A stretch of DNA of 64,000 bases, taken from Breviolum minutum Mf 1.05b.01. Its lineage: Eukaryota > Sar > Dinophyceae > Suessiales > Symbiodiniaceae. The stretch covers positions 34,630-98,629 of the forward strand of contig DF240870.1 of assembly GCA_000507305.1 (NCBI GenBank), read 5' to 3'. Under the pieces are notes generated by a model, which worked only from the letters and a program-made list of their open reading frames with translations, did no database searches and was not told where the DNA came from. Positions 1 through 13,795 of this stretch are shown in pieces (positions within the stretch are counted from its first letter, which is position 1; each line of letters begins with the position of its first letter). The translations under genes were made by a program, and so were the position numbers.

Positions 1-1
1 A

Positions 2-762
2 TTTCCAACCATTGGACCATTTTTCATAGGGTGGAAGGGCTGTTCCATCCGCCTATGCATAAAATATCTGAGGCATTTCGACAAGCATCGCTTCGACAAT
101 TATACTGACTGGTTGGATCGTGAGACCAGGAAGCGGAATCGCGCTGGTGGGAAGCATGTTGGGTTCCTTGGTTTGAGACCTCAGCCTCCTGTTTCTGGAC
201 CCACTGAACCTATGCTTAACCTCACTGGAGGTTTGGATTTCCAGTGCCTCAAGCACCGCAACCACCTCGCCATGAGAGACCGTTTTTTGTCACAGAACAG
301 AGCATGGTGTTCCTTGGCAGAGATCAGCAGGGCTGTCGAGATTGCCAGGTTAAAACTGCATGAGACGCCGGGTGTCAAGTGCCAATATGATGTTTACATT
401 CTTTATAAGGCGCACTTCCCCTTTTCTTTGGCTGAATATTGAGAATTATCGCCGTTTCCAAGGTCTGGCTTGATGGTCAGGCGGAAGTATGACCAGACAG
501 TACCTTGACCGGCTGTTAAAAAGGGATGCGGATGCTACCTTAGGCATCTCAAACAAACAAACTGAGTCCCTTCAACCCTGCGCCATTCAACTGTGATGAG
601 AATCGCGAGGAGACCAGCTATTCAACTGTGGCCACCCGATCTGATCCGCACCACTTTCCGAATCACATTGACGTGAAGGATGCGGATCACTACAAGGAGA
701 TGTGGATGGAAGGAATGGATGAGAAAAGGGTGCGGAGCCCGTTAATCCGCATAGTTGTGTGA
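2..762 (+). CDS. 3' end of an unrecognised protein-coding gene (partial)
   Basis: Two open + strand segments read as the last exons of a gene that starts before the window. The first is open from base 2 through about base 370 and includes the stretch HFDKHRFDNYTDWLDRETRK followed by a Pro/Gly-rich part. The second runs from 544, just after a TTAG acceptor, to a TGA at 760-762. It is rich in charged and His residues and ends in RVRSPLIRIVV. Amino-acid composition and the clean AG acceptor support coding. The donor of the upstream exon is not settled: several GT, GC and GA sites lie between 340 and 375. I do not recognise the family. The next gene starts only about 275 bases downstream on the same strand. 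Confidence 0.5.
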
Positions 763-1037
763 TGAAACAAGTTCGTAAATTGCAAGACCTTGTTTGTGCA
801 TGTTTGTGCCGCCTTGTTGCTTTTGGCAAGGGGGAGGGCGATGAAGGTGTATATGAAGGTGTATGCTGGTGGGTTTGTCAACATCCTGAGTCAAAAGCTG
901 CAAGTTGAGCAGTCTCTCTGAAATCTATAGGACTGGGACGCAGATCCAGCCCCAACAGAATTCAGAAATGAAGCACACTAGGTCACTAGATGTCACTAGG
1001 CCACAACGCCTTTTTTGTGGATTGAATCGATCTTGGT

Positions 1038-4000
1038 ATGGCTATGCCTGCTACGAAGGCTCAAGATTCCAAGAGCGGACAAAAACTCACGCACCTTCGC
1101 GGAGCGACCGCCATGCTCTCTTGTCACAGTTGTGCAGACAGCGAGGTAAGTGAGAGCAGTAGCTCTGAAACTGAAGCGATTTGACTGAAGATTGAGCTTC
1201 ATAGCTATGAATTGCCATTGCACCAGTGAACAAATTTGGAACGCCCATAGTAACATGAGGCTGCAACGGTTATACGGGGAGTTTTTTTTCTGATTGATTC
1301 TCCTCGTGGTCCTCAGCTAAGTCTTGCCGGAAACAGGAAAAAAACTCCCAACAGGAAGCGCAGCAACGACTTGAAAATGCAGATATTTCACATTGATTCA
1401 TTGATATAAATATAAATCAAAACGTTTTGAAAGACCTGTACTGAGGAGAGCGAATCGGAGAGACCCAAAAAACTCTCAGCTGAAGAGAAGGTGAAAGCTG
1501 CGCAGGTTTTGGATAAGCATTTGGGACCCTTATCATACCTCTTTACGAACCTGGGGCCGAGTATTAGACATTGCCTGAAGTCCTTTTGTCTTGACTTTTG
1601 ATGTAGGTAAGTGCTGAATGAGACTGTGTTCCGAATTGGAAGAGAAAAATAGGCGTCGTGTTCGTGACGTGTCTTTTTTTCAGTGATCCGCAGTGATTCA
1701 AATTTGCAGTCAAGATTGGAGATAAGGAATCATGCTATTCACAAATTTTTCCGCAAGTATGCTGGTGCAAAGACACTGGATGGGCGCAAGGCTATCGCAC
1801 CGCACCAGGTGCAATTTGGGATTTGCGTTTTATTATTATTATTATTTTTCCATGTTAGGGGATGTTGCTACAGAAAAATGAGTGAAAGGTATACTAAAAT
1901 TTCAAGATCCTTGTTTTGACCTCCTTCTTGGCAATTGAGACTTGAATGCAAAAAGGTCAAGATGGCCCCAGTGCAGTCCAGTATGAAACGTCGTGCACTC
2001 CCAGGTGGCACGGATGGCCCCAGCTTTGGCGGAGTACCTGGAAGTTCCACCGGTGCTTTTCCGACAGGTGGAAGTGGTCTGTGAACGCTTCGACTTTGAT
2101 GGATCTGGAGTGCTGGACAAAAAGCAGTGCACCATGATGTTTAGGACCAATTTCGGGAGCCATGAATACTGTACTGCAAATGATTCGCATTTCGGTATCG
2201 CGGCTTTGATTTTTTGTTGTTGACCCACTTAGAGAAATGTTCTGAGTCTGGCCAGGAATATCTTGCGTCACAAGCGAAAACAGCTTGGACCTCGTCATCT
2301 TCCCATCGAGGTGCCAGAGATGAGCTTATCCTCCAGTGGTTATGTGGTGCAGCATGAACTTGGTCGTGGTGGTCAAGGAGCGGTGCAAGGGCGAAAAGCT
2401 GATCCCATAGTTTCATCTTGAAGTCCTGGCTTTTTCCATGGTGAAGTTTTCATTGGAAGGCATGACAAAGACATGTGGCCCCTTGTTTTTTTTCTTTTTT
2501 CCCTACTGGGAGTGGAACTTTCCATTGCAACAGTAGTGAAGCCTTGGCCACTTGTTAAGTCCAGGAGTGATGTATTTGTGCACCCTCGAAGAGGTACCGT
2601 ATTGCATCAAATTCTTTAGTCCTTTGGAAGATTCAAAATCAGTGGGCACCGATGTATTTTTGCAGATGTTTTTTTCCAACACATCCATTTTCAAACAGTT
2701 TCCTCACCAAAAAAATTGGATCAATTTTCATTGCTGGATGGCGTCACCTGAAGAGCTCAAACTGAGGTAAGGCGGATGGCGATGAGGATTGTTTAGAGGA
2801 TCTCCTGACAGAGTATACTCTCATGAGAGATTTTAGCCATAAGAATGTGGCCAAGACGTTTGAGGCTTCCTATCCCAAAGCTCGAGAATGTTTGTTTGGT
2901 GGAGTCTTTTGTTTGAGGTATTTCTCTCATTTCCACATGCGATGACTGAGTGTTGGGTCAAAATCTTTTGACCAGGTCTTTCAAGACAGTGAGTTCTTCT
3001 ACTTGGTCAACGAGCCTTACTTTGGTGGCGACCTGACCAAGATCGCGAAGCGGGCACATGACCAGGGTCTCTGCATGAGTGAAAGTTGGTGGCGGCTGCT
3101 TTTCCAGCAGTGCTTAGAGGGCCTTGAGTACCTCCATGCCCAAGCAGCCGCTCAAACAGCAGTGGTATCCTTGCGGGACGGACTCAACTGGCTAGTAGCA
3201 ACTATTATGGGTAGGAGTTGGACCAGATTTACAATGCATATGTGGTATGACAATTACATTCTGGGTCCCAGGACATGCAACCACTTTGGCTTAGTGGGAG
3301 GGACGACACCTGGAATGAGGCTGATGAAGAACATATATATTCTCTTCAACTGTTTCATGTTTTAATCTCATGAACCCCAACATTACCAGTGATGGGTAGC
3401 CACTTCTCATAGGATGTCCAAGTCCAATCCGCTTCGACCCAGCACTGGCCCACGAGAAAAGGTGATGCATTGCGATATCAAAGAGGAGAACATCATGGTC
3501 GCAGGCTTCAACCATTTCCAATCGTGCCAAAAATTTTGATTTTCATGGAAATGAGAAGACTGAACGTTGAACCCATTGTGCCAATCTTTTGACACATCCT
3601 TTGTTGGTCTCCATCGAGGTTGATTTGTACAAGAGGGTTGATAAATTGTGACGCTGCAATTTTTGTTCCAAGTTTTGCGGCAGGTAAGGATTGTGAAGAG
3701 CCACGTGTCGTTCTCATCGATTTCGGTTTGGCAGAAGGCTTTCTATCCACCTCGAGTGGTTGCAGTGGCACTGCGGGATATATTCCACCAGAGACCTGGG
3801 AGACAGAATTGTGGTATCCAAAAGGAGATTCTGAGTCCGGGGAAAATGAAAGGGCAGGGCATTGATGGTTGGAGATGGGTTGCAAAAATTGCCTTTTAGG
3901 GATGGATGGGTTGGGGGATTCGTTTTGAATCCGATGTATACGCATTGACGCCAAACGCGGACCCGCGGATGAGCGTTTGAGGAGATGTCTTCAGCATGGG

Positions 4001-4633
4001 TATCGTGTTCTTTCAGTTGATGATCGGACAGGTGCCCAATGGTGAAGTAATGGGAGTCTTGCAAACCTCTGGCAAGAGCGAACAGGAGCTGTGCTGGAAC
4101 AGTTGGAGTTGAGCTATATGGTTGTGCCAGTTTGGTGTACCAAAAAGGGAGCCCCCTCCAAGATGAGAGATCAGCGATCAGTGTGATCCATTTTGGGATT
4201 TGAGGTTTGTCTTTTCAGTCAGACTTCTATGTCAAGTAGATTTTGGATGATTTTTGCCAGGACAAGGCGGCGGGCATTGCATTGAATTTACCATGGCAGC
4301 GCTTTCCACCACAGATGTTGCAGCTGGCTGCTCTTGTGGCGAGCATGACTCATCGAGAGATGCAATATCGACCTAGCGCGGCGGCGGCCTTGACGCTTGA
4401 ACGGAGTGGACAGTTGGGTCATGTGGGTCGAAGGCTCCAAGTTTCTAAAGAGGCGACCTTTCCATGATGAACATCAAATGGAGAAACACAGAGAAACACG
4501 AATCATGAACTTGACAGAATTGAGAAACATGTCGAGTGTGGTGCACACCTCTCAACATTGTCATTCTCTCTCTCTATATCTACCTACCTACCTACCTACC
4601 TACCTACCTAGCTAGCTAGCTAGCTGTTTGTCA

Positions 4634-4717
<84 letters not shown>

Positions 4718-4986
4718 ATTTATCTATCATTATCTATCTATTATTTGGGAATTCAAGGTTGAAAATGATCATGTGCCCCTTGAGGAAACACGACTGGTTT
4801 ACCTGTGAGTCAGATGAAGACTTCCCTGCCGGAAATCGGGCTGCCTTGATTGGAAGCTCTGCTTCCCAAACCCTTCGGGAACAGGTGCAGGGCATGGGCA
4901 TAACTGAGAAGCATGACCTTGAATCTTTGCCCTGAAAGTGTGAACAACCATGATGATGGATGATGGATGATGGATGACGGACGATG

Positions 4987-5017
<31 letters not shown>

Positions 5018-6250
5018 GATGGATGATGATGCCCCAGTCGCTCCCAGCGCAATAGTTGATGGTCGTGTTGCACCTGGAGGTGACATACGAGTTGGCCTCA
5101 AAGAACAACCTTCATGAATTGCGAGAGCTCAAGGCTTGCTTCGAGGGTTCCGGAAGTCATTGATTTTATATATTTGTTTTTTGTGGGCCATAAAAAACCA
5201 ACAGGGAAGGGAAAAAAACAGAATATCAGAACTGCTTTGCTTTCATCGATTGTACATTTGTCACAGGATCTGTGGATGATACCTGAAACTTGATCCATTT
5301 GCCAGGAAAGTCTCCAAGACTTGAGCAAAAGGAGAGCTTTGTTTAGACTCCAAAGTTGCGGGGTGTCAAGTCATCTTGGTTGGAACAGTTTAAAGCACCC
5401 GGAATTCAGGATATGTCAGAACCAATGGATTTCTCCATGCATATTTTTTTTAAAATTGCGTCCCTGAAGGATCAAGAAGGAAAATGTTGCTACAAAAGAC
5501 GCTGTTGTCGAAGTCCTTCTTGAATATGGGGTGCGGACAGGTTGCACACAAGAGTATGCACATGTTTGCGGCACAGATGGCTTTCTTGACTACTCCTTGT
5601 GGATAGATCAGGCCCTACGACTTCGCGAACAGCAGCCATGAATTGAGAAAGCCTTTTTTTCAGTAAATTTTTTAGATGAAATTTTACCAATTAGATAATT
5701 AGATAGTCAACCATCACCAGTTTTCGTTTTTTTAGCAGTTTTCTACAATTCATTTGCCTTCAACTTCCTCTGTTTTCGCTGTTTTTTTTTGGCATCTTTT
5801 TGTTCAATTCAAGATGCATTGTTTAATTGTGAAGCAAATGCTTGAAGCCAGGTATACTTCACAATTTCTTCAGGACTTATTTCTGGAACTGGATTACGAT
5901 GAGCAGGGGCACCTCTCTCGGAGGCATCTTTTTTCGACACCAAAGATTTGGATCTGTGGGAATTCTAAGGGGCTCACCCCCCTCAATGCCACTCAACCCC
6001 CCAGAAAGAAGGCCTTGTTATATAGGGGATTATTAAGGGATGATGATGAATAACCATTAAATTATATAATTATATAGATTCCCATTAAATAAGTTGACAA
6101 TCCACGAATCTCCAGAAATCTCCCAGGCAAGTTGAAAGTTTGCTGAACTCCGGTGCGGTGGAGTGTGAGAACGACGAGGTGGAGGAGATTCTTCAATCCG
6201 TATCATTTGATGACTCGGGCTTTGTTGCTGTAGGCCAGGGGTTTCGTGAA
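1038..6250 (+). CDS. Calcium-dependent-type Ser/Thr protein kinase with EF-hand-like segments, multi-exon
   Basis: The first exon begins MAMPATKAQDSKS at 1038. Later exons lie at about 1449-1517, 1684-1808, 2005-2142, 2233-2392, 2594-2619, 2772-2864, 2976-3143, 3462-3504, 3684-3806, 3982-4090, 4261-4398, 5080-5145, 5874-5945 and 6128-6240. In order they give: an EF-hand-like loop DFDGSGVLD before the kinase; a glycine loop LGRGGQGAV; a beta-3 lysine in YCIKFF; an alpha-C glutamate in LLTEYTLM; a catalytic loop HCDIKEENIM (HCD in place of HRD); DFGLAEGF; GYIPPE; DVFSMGIV; and the closing arginine in YRPSAAAAL. A linker ASKNNLHELRELKACFE and two EF-like segments follow (LDYDEQGHLSRRHLF and the degenerate SFDDSGFV). 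This is the order of a CDPK, which couples Ca2+ binding to phosphorylation, with an extra EF-like segment in front. Several donors are GC. The 3' end is uncertain and further EF hands may lie beyond 6250. Confidence 0.8.
4581..4712. repeat. Compound tetranucleotide microsatellite (ACCT)n-(AGCT)n-(CTGT)n
   Basis: Three adjoining tetranucleotide tracts occur in an intron of the kinase gene: ACCT units at about 4581-4610, AGCT units at about 4611-4625, then a long CTGT run at about 4633-4712. They change by single-base substitutions, as in a slipped array. No coding role is seen. Confidence 0.95.
4950..5030. repeat. Short tandem repeat of ATGATGG / ATGATGA units
   Basis: About eleven copies of a seven-base unit, GATGATG with variants, sit just upstream of the kinase exon at 5080. 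Open frames across it on the minus strand read as repeated His-Ser-Ser-Phe-Ile and are artefacts. Confidence 0.85.
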
Positions 6251-7348
6251 TTTGTTTTGGTCTATTGGAGTTGAAGCGGGTTTTGTGGGTTGGAAAAGGA
6301 GCATCAAAGTGAAAGATGTTAAGGATGTGAAAGGAATGTGTGAAACTTTTTTGCTATTGATTTTGAATGCTAATGCCTGATTCAGGGCTGTTTAGTTCAA
6401 CATCAAATCTCTGTTTCAAACAGCCATCTCCGGCCATCAGGAACTGTACGGGCTTTGATGCTGAAAGATGGCCGGATTGCCCGAAGAAGCCAAGTCTTTG
6501 ATAGCAAATTCTGCCATGATTGTCCAAGGTTGTGCCAAATTCTGTAAATAGAACAGCCTGTTTTTTTTAAAGCCAAGTGCCACCAGACATTGCACGGCAA
6601 AAAAAGAGAAGCTCTCCAATATGCAGTGGTATTTGCCCACTTTACGCGACAGAAAAACAGGGGGAACAGCTTGGTGCTGGACCAAAGATGTCCAGGAAGG
6701 TCTGTATCTCCTTCTCTTATCCGCCACGATTGCCTGCAGACTCTCAATCTAATTGCTTGAAGTGAAGAAGCAAAAAACAAAGAGTTGAAGCGGATCGAAT
6801 CTGCATTGAGTTTGTGGCAGTATTCCTGCCAATTTACAGCCGAATTGCCGATTGTTTGCGAATCACAACTTATATACAACTAACTTATTGCAACTAGCCC
6901 CAACGGTAAAGGTGAGGTCGGAACTCTCCAAACCTCCACCGCTTGGTGGGTAGCAACAGGATCACCGGCGACGGAACTGTCATTGTGAGCCTGCACGTTG
7001 GGTGTTTGAGCTGCAAATTCATTTTGCGAAGACGAACACATTTCCCATTTTTTTTTTCTCGGATGTGAAGGCAGTCTTTATTGGAACATTGCTAACATTG
7101 AAGTGATGAGATTTTGTTTCTTTTGGGAGGTTTGTTGTTGAGGTAATCTGATGGCAATCGGATGGCACTTTTTTTTTTGAAGCATGGCAGACCCTCCGTT
7201 CTTGTGTTACATTGATAGTCAAAAGTGCCACTTCAAAGTGCTTTTCTAAGGGTTAAATGCTTAAACCTTCCAACTTAAATACCTTGCTCTCTTTCTTGAT
7301 GAAATGTTGTTTGGATAAACATATATAAAGATCTTCATTTTGCAATAG

Positions 7349-10300
7349 TTGGGCAACAAGTCGAAACGCATCTACACAAGCAGCTGGCATTCATGGATAT
7401 TCATGGCAAGTTCCAGATTTCTTCGAGATCTTCTGTAGGTTGTGGATGAAAAGCTCCGTGCCGCTGTCCCCGATTTCGTGGTGGAGCAACGGCTTAGGGC
7501 GGAGCGAGGTGAGACGAGGTGAGGGCTGTGGAGTTGGTATTTGATTTGCCTCAACCTTGACGGTTCGGGCGCAAATTATCCGACCTATTTCGTATGTTTG
7601 CTTTTGGCAATTATGGAAAGGGGCTGAAGGGGCTTTACTCATTTTTTTGGACCTGAGCTTACTTGTACCTCAGCTGGTAAGTTGTTAGTTCCAGAACATT
7701 GCACATGAGGAACTTGAGACATGAGACAGGGCAACTTGTCCTTGCATCGATGAAACGACCAAGACAGGGCAAGTAAAGTTTGAAGACAAGCAGTCAAGAC
7801 TCTGTCTTGACATTCCTTCCCTATCTTACTTGGTGGCAACACATTTTTTTTCTTGTTGTTTTCTGCGATTAATATGTTGTTACGTCGTTGTATGGAACAA
7901 CTTGTCCAGACCGTGGACCGACTTTGAAGAAAGACCAGAGTTTGTTGTGAAGCATTCACTATGTTTTTCCTCAACTTGTCAGGAGTCATCCAGACCAAGA
8001 TATTTTAGACATTCTCTTCAGTGATGACGTGACTGGGCTGTTTGGCAATCTTTCAAAAACAACCAAAAACGTTGTGCTTTTTTCCCCCAACTTCGTCTAA
8101 CGTGCTCGCCAAGGTGAAACCACAAAAAGCGACCTTCAAAGAACTGAATGTCGATCTATCCTGTATGGACCTACCAATTCAGGTGGAGATGACAGCAACG
8201 TGTGAGCACACTTATTGGTTATTAGGCTGAAGGCCTTTCAACAGTTCTCTTGGTATTTACGTGAGAAATACGCTAAATACACCAGGGTCTTGCTTCATTT
8301 CGTGCAAAAAACCATGGGTGGTGTTGCAGGAGGGTGGCCCTGTACGAGCACGACATAAGTTTGTGGAGCGGAAAAACTTCATGCCTGAGCCTGTACCTCC
8401 TCCGGAGCCTGGGCTAACTTTGGTGAAACATTCCGAAGTGGCTGATCTTCATGGCATGTAGGCACCCTTGAAAACACCCAAAAAATAAATCCTTGATGAC
8501 CTAACTACACCCTTGACACCATGGGTTTGTAAAGTATATCAACCACCACAACTTCTGAACCCAGGAAGAGGTCGAAGAGGAAGAGCGGCGTAGCGGCTGG
8601 CAACTTGTTGGAAGGGGGATAACTGAAATTTTTCCCATACGAGCAGTCCAAGATTCCAAGATTTTTCACCAAATTCTACGGAGAACCTCCAGGAATCATG
8701 ATCGTGCAGAAGCCTTTGATATTCCGGGATACCATATATAATACAGATGATACACCGCTGAGATTGATCCTGCTGCAGTTCTCGCAACGTAGACCGTAGA
8801 CCCTACGCTTTTCCTCAACATCCTGTGCCCAGCCGACTCAAAGGAATTGGTGCAAGGAAGGCAGGAAGTTGCTGGATACATCTGGAGCAGCTTGGCTTGC
8901 AGGCAGTTCGAGCACTGTTTAATCAAATTGAATAAACATTACCTGCTTAGTCCACTTCTGCTTCAAGACTTCAATGGATTCAATATATGAAGCGAGCAAA
9001 TATTTCAATGGTGTAGGCTTGGGTTTACTGCTTCAAAAGATATGGCTACAAATGAACTGCCGTCAGCTCGTGGAGTTTTTCCCGGCGGACGGCCAAGGAT
9101 TGGAATGAAGCGAAAGCCACACTACATCGATCACAAAGCCTGCCTCAGGTGGGAGTGGATTCTCACCGATGGCAGATGTTAGGTTTTTCTCACCTTCGCA
9201 AAACAAGCAAAGGAGGAGCTGTTCTGAATTTTTTAGGCTTCCGCCCCACATGAGAAGCCTAAATTCTTTACTTCTCGACAACAGAATTACCTTGGGGATC
9301 CTTTTCCGGTCAAGTTGAGGGTGTAAATTGGACAACAGAATCACCAGGATATCTCGATAACTTTCACAAAAAACCTTCAACTCTTGAGGCGTCGACAAGT
9401 GCCTCGTTCTTGGCTGGAGCCAATGGTGTCCCTGCCTCACCTTTTCATGGATTGGCCACCCGACGTTTCGGCGAGGCGTTTTTTTTGGGGATGGGGGATG
9501 ATGAAGGTCCACAGGTTGAAGCGTACATCCATATTATGGTCTTGGATTTGTATCACTCCGAGACACATCTTGTTGGCAGGAATGCACTACTATATAATTG
9601 ATATAATCCTTAGATCTTATTCTTCTAACTCATAGCTCAGAACTATGGTCAGCATACTGAACATCTGCCTGTTCTTTTTTCCATTGCCTTGCTTTCTTTG
9701 TATGAAACCTTTCGGGGTTTCGGGCTGAACTTCCTCGACAGGATGCAGGCTGGGATGGTCGCATGCGGGGTTCCATTATGGCACGTCGCGGCTGGGCTGG
9801 AACTGCACCGGACAAGGCCTGGGACCTGGTCCATACGTCGGAGAGCCACGTTGGTACCACATGGGATTCTAAGAAACATCGGAGAGTCTTCTTTGGAATG
9901 ATAGAAGCGATTTCAAAGAATGAGGGGATTTTTCAGAAACGCGCGTTTTGTCCCACTTTTGGGCCTTTGGGCCTTCCAGGATTGCAAAAGCAAATGATCC
10001 GTTGGGATCTGGTGATGCGGCTTTTCATCCATGCCACTGGCTTTAATAACCAGAGCAATTCCTCATTGAAATTTGATGACAGTTCCTCATTTGATGATAT
10101 TTGATGATATTTGATATGTATTCTCTATTCTTGCAATTCTATGGGTTGTTTTTCAGCGATTGGCACTGGAAATGGCTCCAGAAACCAGGGAGCCTTTGCC
10201 GAATGTCTCACCCTTGACGGTCCAATCTGTCAACCTTTCAACTGCCGGCCAAGCCAGTAGGAAAAAAAGGTGCAAAGGAGATGAGCCAAGTTTTCTGCTG

Positions 10301-13300
10301 GTTGTGTTACTCTTTCTCCCAGAATCATGGTTCTTTGTGGAAAATGGCTATATTTAATTATTGCAACTATTATTGGAGATACACCCATTTTGAACCAAGA
10401 ACCCCAAGTTTTTTTTCCCGGAGGAAGGGTAGTATCTAACAATCTTCTGAAACAGGCCAACCGGCTTGGCGTTTTTTGTGACCTTTTGAAAGGTTGTTGG
10501 TGACCAGGGGATTAAAAAGGTCACGACTTGAATCACCTGGAGGGTAGTTTTTGTTGACAGGTGAAGATGTCACCTTGGAATTTTCCGGAGTAGACATGAG
10601 TGTGGAAGTAATGGTGCGGAATCTCAGTTGGATACCGAGACAAAAAATCTTGGACCTTGGACCTTGGAATAAGCCTGGAAAATGGATTTTTAAAGTTACA
10701 GGACAACACCCAACCGCCACCAATTTCTTTTCCAATGCATCCTTGTCTTTTTTTGAATTATGTGTGAAACAAATGGAATAATGTCAGGATCATACTGGTT
10801 ATTCCCTCAACTTTTTCCCTTTTTCCACTCAGGAAGCTGCGTTGGAAGAGCGTCGGGCGCTCCCAAAGTACTCGGAGCTTGCCACGAAGCGGGAGGCTTG
10901 CCGTTTGCTGAATTTCATTGAAGGATTGTTGAGTTGGATTCCAAACTTTTGAGGCACTTCTACCAAGTGTACCAGCTTACACTAAGCATGGATTTTTATG
11001 ATGATTTAGATGATTTATGTCAAAAAGTTTTGGACCAGGCGCTTCCTGCTTTCAAGCAGCGTGAGCAAGTGGCTGGGAATTCTCAGTAGAATGAGAGGAC
11101 TAACTACTGTTGATGGAAGAAATCCTGCACCAGTTGATATGGTAGATATTCCCATTATTCCCAGTGTTTTATACACATCCCAAGTGGCTAGCCGGATTTC
11201 TTCCATCAACAGTATGTCTGTCACTGTGCTGATTTCGAGGCCAAAGTCCCACCTATAAGATCGGAATGAACAATGAAGCGGACTGGGAATCCAACCAAGC
11301 CCCTATCACGTGGTCTCCAACTGGTGGATCAAGAGAATCCATGCAAATGATATTGTGAAGATTTACAAGCTGCAGATGATTTGAACCGGAGACATCCTAT
11401 ATCCTCTGCCCTGGTGTCTTTTGTGATCCCATCAGTGCTTTCGCTGAGATCACCGCGGTGAAAGAGAACCAGGTGGTACTTCTAAGTGGTGAGACAGGAT
11501 GTGGTAAATCCACACAGGCACCAGTTGGGCGCCGGTTCGGTGAGGGGTGTCCCTCTGGGATGATGAGATGGTATGAGATGGTTCAAAAGGTTCCACCCCA
11601 GAACGCTGACAGTACGCAGGCTGGGAGCACTTGTTGTTGAGATTCTGATTAGCCTGCTTTCCCAGAGCTGGTACGGGATCATTTCCTCATAGCCACATGT
11701 ACCCGATGCAAGCGTGAGAATTTTATGAGTTGACAAAGATTTGCTTAAGTGGCTCTTCCACATCCTGGAGAGTGAACCATGATTTTAAGATCACCTCATC
11801 TCCAAATGTTGGATGAACAATCTTTGGGAATCTTTGCAGCAATGTGCCAGCTTGGTGGCAGGTACCTCAACTCATCCTGGATGCGGCTCCTGAAGTTTGG
11901 GTCCTCGGCCATCCACGGATGGGCAAGGGCTATCGGAACCTTTATATCAGAAACTTTCGGGTATTGAAACAAACAGGTAGAGGTAGAGTCGTGATCATTG
12001 TGCAAGGTGTTCTACCAGCTTTATTTGGTTATGGGACTATCTCTGTCGTCATACTGGGAACAGGCTCAAAGCAGGGACATGTGGTAAATCATCATAATAT
12101 GACAGACATCCCTGTCTTTTTCATGGTGCAGCACGTAGAAGAAATCGGGGATGAAACGAATCAGACAAGGCCCTTTACAGCTTCACAGTGATGGAAAGTT
12201 TTGGAAAGCTTTGAACAACTATTATGAAAACCAAAAGCATCAAACTTTGATCCATGGAAGTCTGTTTTGCCCAAAAAGCACGAGCAGATAGCAGGCATTG
12301 AAGTGACCTTTGATTCTTCGCCACTAAACCTTTTGGCGTTTTTCGCCATGGGTACCACCTGTGGTGGTTCCCGTTGCTGTGGTCTTTGCGATGGGGATGC
12401 GGCAATGGATGCTGCATCCTCTACAGACGCTACACGACCCAACCAGGCAGGATGGAATTTTGTGAGTTGGGAGCGCTGGAACACCCCATAATCTGTGGCG
12501 CCTGTTCAGCAGTTAGAACTGGAAGTCGAGACTTCATATTGACATCTGGATTTAAATTGATGCCGAAAAATCCAGTTCTTCCCTAATGCCTGATAGCCTG
12601 ATAGCCAATCCTGAAGCCCTAAGCCAGCGCTGTGAATTTGTTTTTTTGGAAACACCAAGGCCTCCAGTTCACGAGTCCTGCGCTTGGCCATCTTACGGCA
12701 TGGAGAAAGGGCTGATCAGGCCAACCCCAAGATGTGGTGGCCTGGCTGATTGTTTAAGGATCGGCCTGTCATCCGCTTTTCTGGCCCAACTGTTGTGGTC
12801 TTTTGGTGTATTTGGCCCGAAATGGATCTATGCAAGCCAAGTGACGGCCAAAGATTGGGCTCTCAAAGAAAATTGGAATGTTGTACCTTCAGTCCCTCCA
12901 AATCTAGCAGCTGCATACTGTTGATGGTTTTGAACAAGTGAACCACCGCATAAAACATGGGATTAATGATTAAGTACTACCAATTACTGCATGTAAATCA
13001 TCAATCAAGTGCCATTTGTGAGATTTCAAATCGTGTTTTTAGCTGCTCAAAATGCCCCAAAGCTCAGGTTCAAATCCATGCTTGGTCGAAGATATCCCTT
13101 CGACCCTCCGTTGACCATGACGGGTGCCAAGCAAGCGAAGTCTGTCGCCAAGGTGCCAAGAAGCGGTTTCCTCGAAGTCCATTACTGAATTGGTTGGGTG
13201 GAAAGATGCCAACAACTCCCTATAGTTGCTTTCTATATAATTACTTTCCGGACCGCAAAAAGTTCTGGCACAGATGAAATCTAGTCAGTCCTTCACAAGA

Positions 13301-13604
13301 AGTCTTGGCCTTGCCGCTGGGATCCTTTGGGAAAATTTTCCGGGCATTTTTGGATTCCACAGCTGCGGGAGAGATGGCAGGAGCTATTCGCCAAGTACGG
13401 AGACTTCTCTGTGGTGGTCTCTTCGCCCTTTATCAGGCCGGGTCCGCCGCCAGCATCCAAGAGATGAATCATGGCTGTGAATTTTGGTTGATGGCCAACA
13501 CCAGCATACAGCGCTACCACCACCACCACCACCACCACCACCACCACCACCACCACCACCACCACCACCACCACCACCACCACCACCACCACCACCACCA
13601 CCAC

Positions 13605-13643
<39 letters not shown>

Positions 13644-13754
13644 CATCATCATCATCATCATCATCATTATCATCATCATCATNNNNNNNNNNNNNNNNNN
13701 NNNNNNNNNNNNNNNNNNNNNNNNNNNNNNNNNNNNNNNNNNNNNNATCATCAT

Positions 13755-13795
<41 letters not shown>

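Noticed and set aside
4734..5108. Minus-strand frames with repeated HHSSFIIHHSSF
   Set aside because: Translations of the seven-base ATGATGA repeat at 4950-5030.
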